Assembly: GCA_947846985.1 (NCBI GenBank)
Contig: CANTUZ010000001.1
Span: 171,530,447-171,594,446 of the forward strand
Length of the DNA: 64,000 nt
Direction of reading: 5' to 3'
From: Fratercula arctica
Taxonomy: Eukaryota; Chordata; Aves; Charadriiformes; Alcidae
This document shows, piece by piece, positions 39,008 through 55,551 of the stretch (within the stretch, counting starts at the first letter, position 1; each line of letters starts with the position of its first letter). Both the position numbers and the translations under genes were made by a program. The notes under the pieces are model-generated. The model was not told the DNA's origin, did not search any database, and was given only the letters and a program-made list of their open reading frames with translations.

Positions 39008-42000
39008 AAAGTTTATAGTCTCCTGAGTGTTATTCACAGGCCCACATATGATCAAGCCTCCACAGACATTTTTATTCGGTAAAAGCTTTCCCACAGCACT
39101 TTATTTTTTCTATCTGTTTTTGATCTTGTAAAAAAATGTCATTTTAATACGTGTGTTGTAATACTGCATGTGTTTGTGTTTCTGTGAACTGCGTGTAGAT
39201 CTCCTAGTGGGTAGATATTACGGGCTGGATTCTCTTGGGAACAGTGGAGGAAAGAACTACAAAAGAACCGTTTGGAGATACCAGACCCTATGACTTCTTC
39301 ACCGCTGTCCCTGAACAAAGGGCTAGGTGAGGGTGGCCAGAATACTTTAAAATGCATCAGCTATTAACATGTAACAAGACCTCTGTCTCAGTTGAAGAGC
39401 TACAGCTGGTAACAGGTAACAACCACTTTGTCAGTCCTACACCAGACGGGGACTCTTGTGGGTTCGATGATTCCATAATTCCTGTCAGCATGCAGCATCC
39501 AGATAACCTAGCCGTATTCAGCCCTGCGTGAATAAAATGTATTATTATTTTCCCTAAGTGCTACAAGTTGGAGAGTCACTACGTTTCTGATCACTCTCTC
39601 TGCTTCATAAACACAAGATTTTCCATCCAGAGCCCTTACAAAGCCTTGCCAAAGGACTCCTTCGGAGTCCAACTGCTCCGGTTTCTGGAGAAAATGTCTC
39701 AGTTCTATGGTAGGTCAGTAAGTACACAACAGTTCACGAGCTACGATACTTCTGCCTTATCTGCCCTCCTACCACAGGCAATGGAAAATGTTTCACTTGA
39801 AACAACAAACAGATTCAAAATCAGAAATAGAAATGACCTCAGTAGAGATTAATATAACTTCACAGAAACCTACCTCTTTCTGCTCTAAACCACGACTGAT
39901 GTTTCAGCAAATCAAACGTGCATAATTAACAGTCAATTTCTGCAGTTAATGTCAATAATTGCACCTTTTTATCTACCTAGAGATAGCAACTTTCTGTATG
40001 TGTTACATCAAAAGTGAGATTTAAAGAGAAATGTAGAGCTACAGATCATGGAGTGCAATATCCTATTTGTAATCTGAACATAACTAAGCCAACTGGGGTA
40101 AAAAGCCTCTATTTTAAAGACGTGCAAAGTAGGTGTCCATTTCTGGGGTCACAATTTCCCAAACTTCTTTACCATGGAAAAATAGAAGGGATCCCAACAG
40201 GCCTGCGGAAGCTAAGACCCAGGACAACTCCTCTTGTTGCAGAAGAGTTGAGAGAGGGCAGCTGGATCCCACTGGACCCTGCTGTGTTCAGCTTCTAAAA
40301 AAGGGAACTAAACCGAGAAGCGGCCTCCAGGGGCAGCAAAATACAGCAGGAAGCTTGGAGATGCCGTTCTGTTCTAAAAAAAATAAATTGTTTCATGTAC
40401 ATGATTCTATTTACTTGTTAGTTTATTTGTATAGCTTGAGGGTACTGGGTTGTTGCCCGGTCAGTTTCTTACAACTTTGGTTCCTGTTGACATATGAAAG
40501 TGTGAGTGTATGAGCTCACGTGCACACACTTAAGAGCTGCTTCTGTGGATGTACAGGAGAAGAGTTTTAAGCAATTCTAATTTATTGTCAATAAATGTCA
40601 CTAAAGGCTTGTATACTGCAAGAGAGGTCGAACATAGATGAAGTCAAACCTAAGTCCTAGATTTTTAGATTTTATCCTTTAATATATGGACAGATTCTAA
40701 AATTAGTAGTTAATACACTATCACTTTCCAGCTTAACTATGTTAACAGATAATGTGAATTTCCAGCCACTGTAAATAGAATGCATGTTGTAAATTTAAGT
40801 CACAACATTTTTTAGATTCCAGCAACAAGTCAGTTAACAGAGCTAAAACAATGAGCCTTAATTGTCTATATGTTCAGATCCAAGATGTGCTTTGTATTTA
40901 TTTTGTTTATTGTACTGAAAGAGCTATCTTATTCATTCAAAATGCAAGTCAAGACAATAATTAATTGTGATTTTTCCCAAGTAGCAATGCTAAGAGTGGG
41001 TCCTGAGTAACCTATTGTATTGTTAATTATTTACATTCAACGAATCTCAGTCTGAATATGCCTATCACTGTGTAAATTTCTACATTGCAAATTGGCTTGT
41101 GCTTTCAATCTCAATGTGACATTAATATTTAAATGTGCAAATGGGACTCAGTATCCGTATGTTCCACATCTTATGCTACAAAGCTTCCTTAGAGAAGGAT
41201 AATTATACCAAAATTTTTGCTTTAGATCTCAAATATTTTCTTAGGAAAAAAATATTTATTAACATGAAAATCTTGTGTGATCCTTATTTGTTTTCAGAAC
41301 GTATTTCCAAGAGCTGGGAAGATTTGTTTTCTGGCATGCACCAAACATTTTTCCATTGGTCACAGCATTCTTGCACTAATTGAATTTAGAAAACTCTTCA
41401 GCTGCTGCCTGGATGAATACGATCTGTGAAACGCAAGCATCAGAAATAATGGGATCCATTAGCTAATCACACTTTATCATCAAACACGTACAAGTTGCAA
41501 AATGTAATATAAGAACTATATTCTGGTATACCAGATCTTTCAGATTGTAAGAGATGCCATAAAAAAAGTGTGTCAGTATCTTCTTTCCTGAAATACTTTA
41601 TACTTGTTAGTAAAGGAACCCACTGATTTGCAAAAGGTATAAATCTGTACAAGACAGAAACCTTCTGAAGTGTATAGAGATGATTTTGCTGCCTGAAGTA
41701 AAAACTTCAGGGAATATGCTTTGTTTATCATGCATGAAATATGAAAAAATCTTCTCCCTGGTTAAAATTATTCACTTGCTAAAAAAAAAATCCTACAATG
41801 CGTAATTCAATTACAATTTGGGACATTTTGGTAGAAGGCATGGATTTTTTTTTTTTAAATACGATTATGGACTATATAACAGAAATGTTTCTTTGTATTT
41901 CCCCTAAATGCCCCTTTATTTTTTACACTGATCTTTTTTTTTTTATTTTCTATCACAACATACATTGAAGTAACTGACCATATTTTCCCGTGGCTCTCAC

Positions 42001-45000
42001 CTTTCTATTAATGTTTCATATATTACATGAGGAAGATAATCTCAGTAATTCTCACACTACTCTTCCATGAAGAGCATTTTCTCTCCTTTGAATAGGAGAA
42101 AAAAAGTAGAGTCACATTACAGCTGGCCCTGTTAACATATTGACCTTGACTCTGTTGCCTTACACTCTCAGTAGCTTCTGTGTTAAGTGGAAGCTAAAAT
42201 GCCATCCTCTTGGAATGTTTACCTTTTAATTTTACACGTGAATTTAACTTGAAAGATGACAAGGTCCAAGTGGAGAACCAACATCATGATTTCACATGGA
42301 AGTCCAGTCACTTGCTAGTTTAAATTCCACACTACATAAAATCCCAGAAAAAAACCAAACAAAACAAAACACCCTCCACGAACATATAAAAATAGCAAAA
42401 ATCTTCAATAGATTTGACTCCTGCATAGGGATGCCAAATAAAATCTCTGTTAGCATTCAAGCAATAAACAAGTATACATTTAAACTTCATTGGTTGCACT
42501 ACATCAGCCTGACAGTATTGGTGGGCTGTGGCCCGACACCCAGGTTTTGTACCGCAGTTTTCCACGTGCTCCACACTGGCAAATTTCCAACCGAACACTA
42601 GAATGCTGCTCTGCTCAGCCCAACTCACTGACTCTGCTTGGTCCACCTTTGCTCGTCTCCTGCCATTCCCTTCCTGCCCTCCTCCCCATGGAGCCACATC
42701 ACTTACGCAAGGTTTGTGTTCCTGTTGCAAAGCGAGGAAAGAACTGGAGACATTGCCAGAGACATTCCCCTATAGCCTATACCCTGCTGCCATACCCTAC
42801 CTGTTTCCAGCAAACTGATGGAGCTGCTGTGCATGTGCCTGCTCTGTGGGAGGAGAGCAGGTCACAGCAACACCTTACACCACTGCCTGCAAGGAGGTCA
42901 AAGCAGCTCCAGGGGAGGACATCAGGCAATGAGAGACTCTGAGTCCCTTGAAGCATCACTAAATGCCCATGTAAAAGATTTAGTAGTTTTAAGATACTTG
43001 TTGGTACAAAGATACACAAGAGACCATCTTTTAGTACAATACAGAATCACTGTAAAATCAAGGACTTAAATATGAGTCAAATCCAAATTTTTTTCCTTCT
43101 GTTAGGAAAAAATAAATATGCTCTATTAAGATGGGTTCAAACCTGTCCGCTTTCTCTTAATACGCTCTTTCTGGTAAGAGTGGTTTACCAGCAAATACGC
43201 CTTAATTTCTCTGGGCCTGATTATTCACTGTTTTGCATGCTGTGTAACTCTTCACACTGGTGGGAAAAAAAAAAAAAAAAGGCTGACAAACAAGTGCCTT
43301 ACATTCCACAGGTGCAATTATTTTACAAATAAAAAGGAAGTGAAGACAAGAGTTTGTAGGTGGTGCTAGAGATTCTTTATTATGTTATTCTTTTTGAAAT
43401 CAGAGATACATTACCATTTTAAAGTATTCTGTGCTCAGTAAAGCTGAGTAGGGATATTGTTAGTGCCTGGAATTTTCTTCACAGGATCTTACCTGAGTGT
43501 TTTTTCCACTTTGGTATCTTTCTTTTTGTTTCTTTTGTATATGGTGATATTTATGATCTAATTCTCTCTTCCCATGCTACAGCCTAATTTCTGTGGTAGG
43601 TGGTTTCTACATGTCTTTTAGGTCCTATTCCCATTTTTATGCCAGAAAGCAAAGAAAACAAGAGCACAAAATGTTTAACCTTATCTGCCAGGCAACACTA
43701 TCAATATACATTGATTACCTTCTTATTTTGCTAACAGAAAAAAGAAAGATACATATGTGTAGGCACATCACTGTTTGTGGCTCTCGTAGGATGAATGTTT
43801 TCAGTTCCAGGAAGAGCATGCAGCACATGAATGAGGACGAATTTTGAAGGACCTAAGAAAGCATGCTCCCAAAATACAAGCAGACATTTGTGAACCCCCT
43901 ATTTAATGGTGCACGTGGTGTTAAAACACAGGTCTTCCTTAGCAGACCTCAGATAATGCTCACAAAAGGAACAAATTTAGATTTGCTTTCTTTCCCTTTT
44001 AAAGCGCCCTGAACACCCAACAAAACTCAGTGACTAATGGCTCACCTTTGGGCTGATCACAAGTCTTAGTTGAACCTTTTTTGTCTAACTGGGTTAATTA
44101 CGTATTATGTTTTCTCTTTTTCACCTAAATAATGGTTTTGTAATGTCTAATATTTCAGCTCCTGCTGCACGATCTCTCTTCTACAGAGCCACCTATTTTC
44201 ACCAAATATGTACAAGCTAAATTGGTTCTGAAATTTCCATTCTTCTGTGAAAACTAACTGAAATTGGCCAACAAGCAACCATTCCCCCTCCCCCAATGAT
44301 AGGGAAACAGTGGATGATAGACACGTGTGACTGCATAAACACTGTTCCTTAGGAAACAGCCTTTAAAAAAAAATCACTTTTTGGGTCACATGTTAAAGCT
44401 TTGTACAATTGAGGGTTTGAGATGTGCTAAATCTTACACGCTCTGCACAGTACTATTCACTTGAATAGAACTAATCACTCAAATTACATAAAGCTAAGTG
44501 CTTGTTTAAATCCTCACATGACTGATGACTAATGTTCAGTATTTAAAATCCTGTACAAAGACAAAGGAATTGATTGTTTCATTTGAGCAGTCAACTTTCT
44601 AATTAATCACAGCAATTTAAATGTCTATTGTTTAAAATATCTAAGAAGCATGACCTTGCTTCATCAATCGATTCTGCTTTTGCCCTTCTGGAAAATTTTG
44701 CATACTAAATACCAAGCCTTAGAAGTAAAATATTTTGAGTCTGAAAGTGACTTAAATTCCATGTTTTATGATAGGTATCAAAGAAGGAAAACAGAGATAA
44801 AAGCTCAAATTGATGGGTTCTGGGGATTCCCCAAATCTAAGGAGATCTCCTTGACTTGATCTTAAATAGTCAGCGACCATTATATTTAAGTGGGTATAAA
44901 GAACTGCTGAATATGCCTCAGTGTACAATGCTAGAATAGAATACGAGGTTTAATGCTTCATCTTCTCCAGCAGTTTACCGAACTTTAAAACTAAAAAAGC

Positions 45001-46010
45001 TATGCAGTTTGTATTGCTGCGTTTCAAGGAGATCCAAAGAGCAACTGAAAGCCTTTCACGGAAAGCATCGTTCTGTTCTCTTTATACCAGAAGCCCAGCT
45101 GGGTTCTTGTCACGGGCATACCTAATAGATGGTATGCTATGGCGTCAACACTAGATGTTTCATAAATAACTCAAGAAAAAGCCTCTCCACAAGCTGTGCA
45201 TCCTCTCTATCCCTCTCAAGAAGTCGTTCAAGCTGCTGTAATCCACGCCAGAGCTGGGGAAGCGAGTTACCTCCCCCCGCCCCATTCTAACCTCACCCGT
45301 TTGAGGCAGTGCTTCAATCTCGGGGTGCTACGCTGCGCCGGTCGGCTGGAGGCGCCATGCCGGGCACTCGGCCTCCTCCGGGCGGCGCCGAGGTTCCCCC
45401 CGGGGAGGGACGGCCGCCTTCTCCCCACAGGGCTGCGGGAGGCCCCGCACGGGCAGGTTCAAACGCAGCAGCGTTAAGGTGCCTTCTGAAGGGGGGGACA
45501 ACTCTTACCCGGCGCTTACCGGGACCCCATCCCTTTAAATCAAAACGAGAAAGTCTAGCAATTCTGTATGCGACGAAACGCAACTTTAAAACACCACAGC
45601 AAAACCGAGGAGGGGGCCGAGAAACGGGGCGACCCTGCACCACTGTGCCGAGGCGGCTTTACAGAAGGCCCTTGTCGATGGCGTTTAACCCTCCCCAGCG
45701 GCCATCAAGCCACTCTGGCCGACTGCTTGGCCCAGGGTACCACGCCGCTCCACCGGCGAGGAAGAGGGCACACGCAGCCCCTTCGCCAGCGGCCTGGCCC
45801 CAGGGCGCAGCGCTGAGCCCCCAGCCCGCAGGGGCTGAGGGACGACGGTTAACGGAAAGCACGCGCGCACTCCCGCTGCCCTACCCGCTCCGCTCCGGGC
45901 TGCCGCAAAGCGCGGGAGGGAGAGCCGGGTGCTCTGTCGCACTGCCGGAAGACGGCGTCGCGCTTTGCGGCCCGGCTGCCCCTGAGGAGAGGCTGGGAAG
46001 CCCCGTTCGG

Positions 46011-46040
46011 CCTTTTCCCGGTGCCGCCGCTGAAGAGAGG
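46011..46040 (+). promoter_or_regulatory. RPS16: RPS16 5'TOP start site and 5'UTR exon (predicted)
   Basis: ccttttcccggtgccgccgc starts with a C followed by pyrimidines, the 5'TOP signature by which mTOR signalling controls translation of ribosomal protein mRNAs. It is followed by the donor gtgagtg at 46041 and an acceptor tctctcttgcag ending at 46128, eight bases before the ATG. The other possibility is a start within the pyrimidine tract at 46111-46125, with no 5'UTR intron. Confidence 0.6.
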
Positions 46041-46136
46041 GTGAGTGTCTGGGGGGGCTCCGGCCTCCGCCGCCTTACCCGCGCCCACTCCCCCGGCAGC
46101 GCTAACACCGTCTCCGTCTCTCTTGCAGGAGCAGCC

Positions 46137-49350
<3,214 letters not shown>

Positions 49351-49376
49351 AATTGTTCTACGGTCATGTGACGGTC

Positions 49377-49382
49377 AATAAA
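49377..49382 (+). terminator. RPS16: RPS16 polyadenylation signal
   Basis: AATAAA lies 26 bases after the stop codon, followed within about 25 bases by the T/GT-rich stretch aaatttcgtgtttctaag. The 3'UTR is very short, as is usual for ribosomal protein genes. Confidence 0.9.
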
Positions 49383-49409
49383 CACAAAGAGAATTTGATA
49401 AATTTCGTG

Positions 49410-52400
49410 TTTCTAAGTTGTGTTTTTCTGTGTGGGTGATTTTTTCCACTGTTTGTTAACTTAAGATTGATACACAAATTGATTGGTATTAAAGTAAAAT
49501 CAGAGGGCTGTTGGCAGTCGTCTTTTATCCCTTCATAGTAAGTAAACCTAGATAGATAGGGTCTTGGGAATGAAGAAAAGCTTCCTCCTGTTGAGGAATG
49601 TGTGGTTATCAAAACATAAAGGTGGCTTACATCCTGTTTTCTGTGGGTACATGCAACAATGTGGCAGTTCATTAAAGCAGAGTTCAATCTTCGGCTTTCT
49701 GATAAATCTAAACAAACGCAGACCTTCTCCAGTAACTGGATGGCCACTCTTCATGGTGTTATGAACCAACCTGAGTAGCCCACGTCCTTCCCAGCTGAAA
49801 ATGTCTCTCTCGGCCCGGTTACAGACTTAGTCTATAGTGCTTGAGAGAGTGGATCTGACTCCTGGTTGGTAACTTCTATACTGTGTGTTACGTCAATTGC
49901 TTTAGTGTGCTGCCCTAGTGTAATGCAGCACATGACGCGTCTTCTCACATACGCTTCAGCGCTGGCAGTTTGTGTGTTGCAAAGAACTTCTCTTTTCCTT
50001 CTACGTTCACCTGAAATACCACACTGAGAGCAGAGTTCCCAATGCCGCTATGGAATACTACATGGCAATGAGTATTGTCCATCTGCATGAACAGCTTTTG
50101 TTTGTGCTTGCTTAGTGGCAGGGAATTTACCCCCTTGAGGGTAACTCCCTCAACACAGTGCTGAAATGGATATTTGGGCAGCTGTTCTAATACATGTATT
50201 TCAAGTTTATGTTGTCAAAACCAAAGTAGTTACAGGGGCAAGGGAGGGAGGTTTACTGAAGTCTTGCCATACCAGATAATACAGAGGCAGGGTTTTCTGG
50301 ATTGTTAGTCTAAATGTAGGAAACTTTTTTTTTTTTTTAAAAACAAAACAACAAACCCCATATATTCTGTTTCAAAAACAGTATTTTGTAAATGTGGAAC
50401 AAAGGATTTTGTGTTACAAATAAGATTGGGTTTAAATTATTCATCCTTCAACTGCGTGTTCACAGAGTACAAGTACAGAGGGATGTAGGTCCGGAGAACA
50501 ACATTAAATGGTATAATAAAAAAAACCCCAAAACATAAAAAAATCCCGTTGGAAGCCAGACAGTTACTGACATTATGAGCCAGGTGAGGCAATTTGAAGG
50601 CCATAGGGAAGTAAGTGGGAAAAACCTGAAGTTGAAAATATGATAGTAATTTTAAAAGATCTAGCTAGGGTATGTGCGTATCAAGCATGAAAAGAGATGT
50701 TGGAGAAGTTCCAGCTTCTTGTCCATTGAAACTGAAGATTTTGGTTCCGGAAGTGATCTCCCGGGGACAAAGAAGAAGAGTAAAGCTCTGAGTAAGACAC
50801 GGGATGTGCCAACAAAAGGCTGTTGGAAAGGCTAATTCTGTCCCTTGGAAGAGTTGCAAGTAATTGAGTGAGATCTTGGATGTGAGCTGGCCCAATAGGC
50901 ATGGGAACAGCACTCGACTGTAGCTTCCTGTGTTTGAAAACCAGTTTGTGGAGGAACTGGAAGAATCTTTGGGGACGAAGCAACCAACAGCCCGGCTTCT
51001 GCATTGCTCTCTCAGCCTGGCTTTTTTTTTGTCTATCATGCACTTGTACGCCACCACTGAAATCGTTATAGGAGCACCTCGATACTTGAGCTTTCTGTTG
51101 GACTTTCTATTAATGTGGTATTTCGTCTCTCGCTTGTTTGATGATAGGTCATTTCAGTGTACTCGGTCAACATAAAGCAGCTTCCTTTGTGAGTCTGGGA
51201 ATTGGAAACAATAGTACAGTTTCGCCCGTTTGCTCTAGTTTAGGAAAAGAGGTGCTCGTAGCTTTTTATAAGTGTTAATATTTGTTATTATGTCTTTTTG
51301 CTTTTTCTGTAGAAAGGCATTTCAGGCACCTCCACTGAAGTGTAGCTATTCAAGAGTTAAACGTGTAACTCGAACAAATTCCTTCTGAAAAGAATTCGCC
51401 ATCCATCTCCCATTTTAGCTGTCAGCGTTTACCACAAAATACTGCATTACATGACCTGAATAGAAGTAGAACGCTTGTTCAAACCCCTCACGCTCCCATT
51501 GAAGTGGAGGGGACTGTTGTATGTTCTATTGCCAATTTACATACCAGGATTTTTGGTCTTACACTAAGTGAACGAGATCTTCTATTCCAGACGCTTGCTG
51601 TCTCTTTGGCAAGATGAGTGGTTTGCTTTTCTCGTTCCCACCCTTTCTGCACCCTCAGATCTGACCCATTTCTCATCCAGTGAGTTCCTCAGAGTTTCTA
51701 CCTTTGTAGCAGCATTGCTCACAAATTATTCTAGCTCTTGGGCTGCTGAAAACTGCGATGTTCTGCCTCCCAGCCTGGCTTTCTAAGGAAAAGACGCTAT
51801 GCGGGGCTAACTTCAAATTTGATTACTTGAATTCCTACGAGTTTTGTGAAAATTGGCATCTTGGTATATGCTAATTAGCTTCAGCTGGGGAAAAATAATC
51901 CTTTTAGTCGTTTGGCTTGCGTGGTGACTGAAAAGCAATGGCTCGCTCATTGCTCAGGAAATGTGTACTGGCCTGCCAGTTGGCACAGGGGCACCCTGTG
52001 CTCTGGCTCCTCCAAACCCGATTCTTGCCGAGCTGTTAGAGCAGTGGGATGCGGGGAAGGAGAGAGGACACTGCGGTGTGAAAGTCAGGGAGGCAAGGGG
52101 AGATGCAGTACCTGATGCCCGTAACCTTAGGGGTGGATTTCACAGTTATGGGGAAACCCGATGTATGTGTTTTTCTGCCCGCAGAACAGCTTGTAACAAT
52201 TGGGGATTTTTGTTTTGCTGTTCTTTTGTGGAAGGGCTGAAAATAAAACTTGCATTGCTACTAATATATCCAGAGATGCTATCTGCATGTCATTTCTTCA
52301 ACCAAAAGGCATAATAAAAATGCTTTCTGAACTGAACTCTGATCCTATAAAAATGCCCCATTAATCCTGTAGAGTGATGTCATTCCCACAGACTTGCTTT

Positions 52401-55400
52401 CTAAATGAGAAATGTTCAAGGAATCGGGCTGGTGTCTGCCTGGGTGGCTGAAGATTTTTATTCTAAGTAGTTACCTACTGATCACCCACTAGAGGGCTTA
52501 ACTTCATCGGGGAAGCGTAACTACCTTGAAGTCTGAAGGTGTAAGGAGAAAACCTTTCCTTTCCTGATGTCCTGATTCTGCAGGGCTGACAATCAAGCTC
52601 TTGTCATTGAGCATCCGCTCTGGCCAGAGACGCCCTTCCACAGAGAAATAGTAACAGTTTGATCTTCAAGACCCTAGCGAGTTCTTGAGCAGCTGGTTCT
52701 CGGAACAGAAGAAATGCCCCCAACCTCGTATCCCCCAGCTTTTTCATTATTTTCATCCATGCTAATCCTCAGGAAGATCAGGTGCGCACATCAAAATGTG
52801 GCCTCACTTGAATTCTTCATTGAAAATACCAGTTCAACGAAGGCTGGAGTGTGAGCTCTAAAAAGTACCGTGTTTTGTTAATGATGCCAGCAGATACAAT
52901 TCCAAACCAGGGCAAGCTTGTACCCGTGGCACTGCAGGCGGTTATTTTCTCACCCATTGTTTGCAATCCTAATAAATTGTGTAACCCATATATAAAATTA
53001 AGTCCTCTCAAATGTTATGTTGGAAAAATTGGGGCAAATTAATTCTGACTGTAGTATACGGATATGTTAACATTGAAATCTTTAAATTTTATTTTTAAAG
53101 AAAAATCTGTAACTTAAAAATGTAACACTAGCATTTTTAAAGTGTGGACCAGTGGGTTCTGTATTGCGTTTGGTTTTTTTACAAGTGATTATTTTCTAAT
53201 GCGTTTTTTTCTGTTCACATTTTTTCACAACTCCCAATCTGTGAGTATTCTACTACTTGGGTAGATAATGTGTGTCATTGCCTTGATATAATTTGATTCA
53301 TTTTTTTTTTTATCTCTTTCTTAATATAGTACTCTGAGTTACAGTTCCAGTGTACTTGGCTGAATAATTCTTTTTCCTTATTAGCTAACATCCTTCATGT
53401 GCCTGGGACCGTGCTGTTTCCTACCCTGCCTTGAGCAGAGATATCCAGACCTAATGAAACCTGTGATTCTAACTCTTACAAAGTCCCTTTGCATCTGATA
53501 AGGCTTGGCCTACTTTTTAAATATTGGAAGTTAAGCAACTGTGAAATACTAACATGCACCAAATATTCCCTCAAACAAGGATATTTTTGATAGTTTCTGT
53601 TAAACCAAAAGAGTTCATTTATATTAATGGAAAGAATTATTTGTGAAGCTGCATATGAAGCATGGTGTGAAATACGGTCTTGAGGAAGGGAAGAAACCTA
53701 GATCAGATTTCTTAGAAGACTTTGAAACAGTTTCTAAACCAGATTTATGTTGAAAGTAAGATAACTCAGAGACTGGTAATGGAATTTGGAAGCTCTAACG
53801 CTTGGGTTCATCTCAGCTTGACAGCAACCTGAGGCATTGTCCTCCAAGAGTAGATTTATGAGAGGGTGACACATTGATTAGCCTCTGCCACCTCCTACAA
53901 GATAGGTGCCTACATGATTGTTCACAGCCGGTGAGTATGACTACATGAGTGTGTCAATTTGGATCAGGAACTCACTTCTTTTGCTTCTGCTTGCAATCTG
54001 GAGTGGTTTTGGACCACGTGGAGCTGATGAAACTAAGCTGGGAGATGCAGTCCAGCTGCAGACAAACAGCCAGCCCATGGGACCAGCCTAGAGCTAGTCA
54101 GAAGTAAAAACAAAGCAAAAAAACCTCTTGAAATGCCAGTTTTGCGACTGTCAGCTTCTCAGATCCAACAATAATAAAAATAATTCTTAAGAAATACTCC
54201 AAACACAGCGTAGTGTTATAACATATATCAGTTTGCAGTAAGTATCCTTGGGCTGCCCGTGGTCCTGAACCTTCATGACTACTGTCAGCTGCTGCGGGGA
54301 CACAGGGGTTTGTCTTTGTGGTTGGAGAAGTTGAGTGTTTTCCTTTGCCTTCTCTTCTAGTCCAGCTGAGGAGTGGGAAAGAGAAAGGGCTAGAAGAAAT
54401 GATGGGAGAACTTTTTACCTGAGAGAGGCCACCAACTTCTACGTTTTATTTCCGTCCAAACCCACCTTCTGCAGCATGTTCAGAGGGCCTCACAAAGCAC
54501 GTCCAAGGAAGAGTGGAGGGTTAGACCAAAGAGAGGCTTCGTAAAGCAAAATGAGCAGTAGCAGTTTCAATTACTACTATGTGTCTCTTCAAAATCACAC
54601 TTTTTAATGATTGTAGTAATGGTAGGGTAAAGCAGGTAAGATTTTTCTATTTAAAAATATGATCACTTTTAATTTTGGTGAAATTATATTTTCATATTTT
54701 AACGAAAATTAGAAACAAACCCCATTGGCCCTGTTGACTTCTCTTCCTTTTTGCTAACATGAAATTTTCATACCATATTCTATTAAAAATGAAACATAAT
54801 TATCCTCTGGGAAGCTTTCTTTTGTGATAAGCAAGCTGTACACAAAAAGGTATCTAAAATATTCTTAAAAATCCAGGTGTATTATCTAATGGAAGCTCAA
54901 GTCTCTTCTTTTAGAATAGACAAGGAATGTTAATATGTTGATCTCTAAAACCATCTGGCTATAATTTATACGGTAGTATCATTGCAGGGTCTTGCAAAAA
55001 TATTTCACCATAATAAGCATCAAAGGGCAGCACTCAGCGCAAGCCTCAAAGCACACAAAGGTGTGTGACGACTGAAGGAACTCTCAAACCATCATGACAT
55101 GGCAACATTTCTATGTCATTGTCTGCTATGTTATAAAGGGCCGATTCAATTCAGCAGAGGAGCAATACTCGCAGGTCTAGTGAAAGTGTAACTAATACAG
55201 ACTCTGCTGAGGAGTTACCATGCATTACTAATGAGAGACATGCAGCCAGGAAGTTGTATGCAACACTTGCAAGGCTCCTGACACTGTATGTAGCTACCAA
55301 GCTTGATGTCTCCTTTTCTTTTCTTTTTTTGCACTGCATTATTTTAAATAATGCATCCAATTATCTAACTTTTAAAGGATTTTAACACACTGTAGAAATA

Positions 55401-55499
55401 CATAGTTCTAAGATGCCATCGTAACCAAAGCCATTAATTTGGATAAATTTCCTATTACTAAGTTATACTGAAATGAACATTGTGGGAAAGATCAGTTTA
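49410..55499. other. intergenic DNA between RPS16 and OTOGL exon 1, no gene seen
   Basis: About 6 kb. Two overlapping minus-strand open frames at 50665-51057 and a plus-strand one at 51961-52314 have no domain signature. No CR1 copy was recognised. Confidence 0.55.
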
Positions 55500-55551
55500 A
55501 TGATACCATGGAGTATATTCTTGCTTCATTCATTGCTGTCCTCTTTGCAAG
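55500..55551 (+). CDS. OTOGL: OTOGL exon 1: signal peptide
   Basis: ATG at 55500 opens MIPWSIFLLHSLLSSLQ and ends in phase 1 at donor gtaagaa. A hydrophobic core (IFLLHSLLSSL) follows a short N-region, as in a secretory signal. Another ATG at 55508, in stronger context (accATGG), gives MEYILASFIAVLFA, but its phase leads to a stop (TGA) two exons later, so I prefer 55500. Confidence 0.78.

Larger units (their letters stand above)
35827..45150. other. intergenic DNA upstream of RPS16, no gene seen
   Basis: About 9.3 kb holding one CR1 copy (36620-37110), a 20-base direct repeat (38971-39007) and a somewhat GC-richer patch at 42490-42950 that is open in several frames. No exon with splice sites and a recognisable domain was found on either strand. 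Confidence 0.55.

Noticed and set aside
50665..51057. Two overlapping minus-strand open frames of 120-130 codons
   Set aside because: Two different frames open over the same bases suggest local composition, and neither shows a domain.
55508..55551. Alternative OTOGL start MEYILASFIAVLFA in a good Kozak context
   Set aside because: It exits in phase 2, which makes exon 3 begin with AAA TGA. The ATG at 55500 gives a frame that stays open through four exons and fits the EGF exon.
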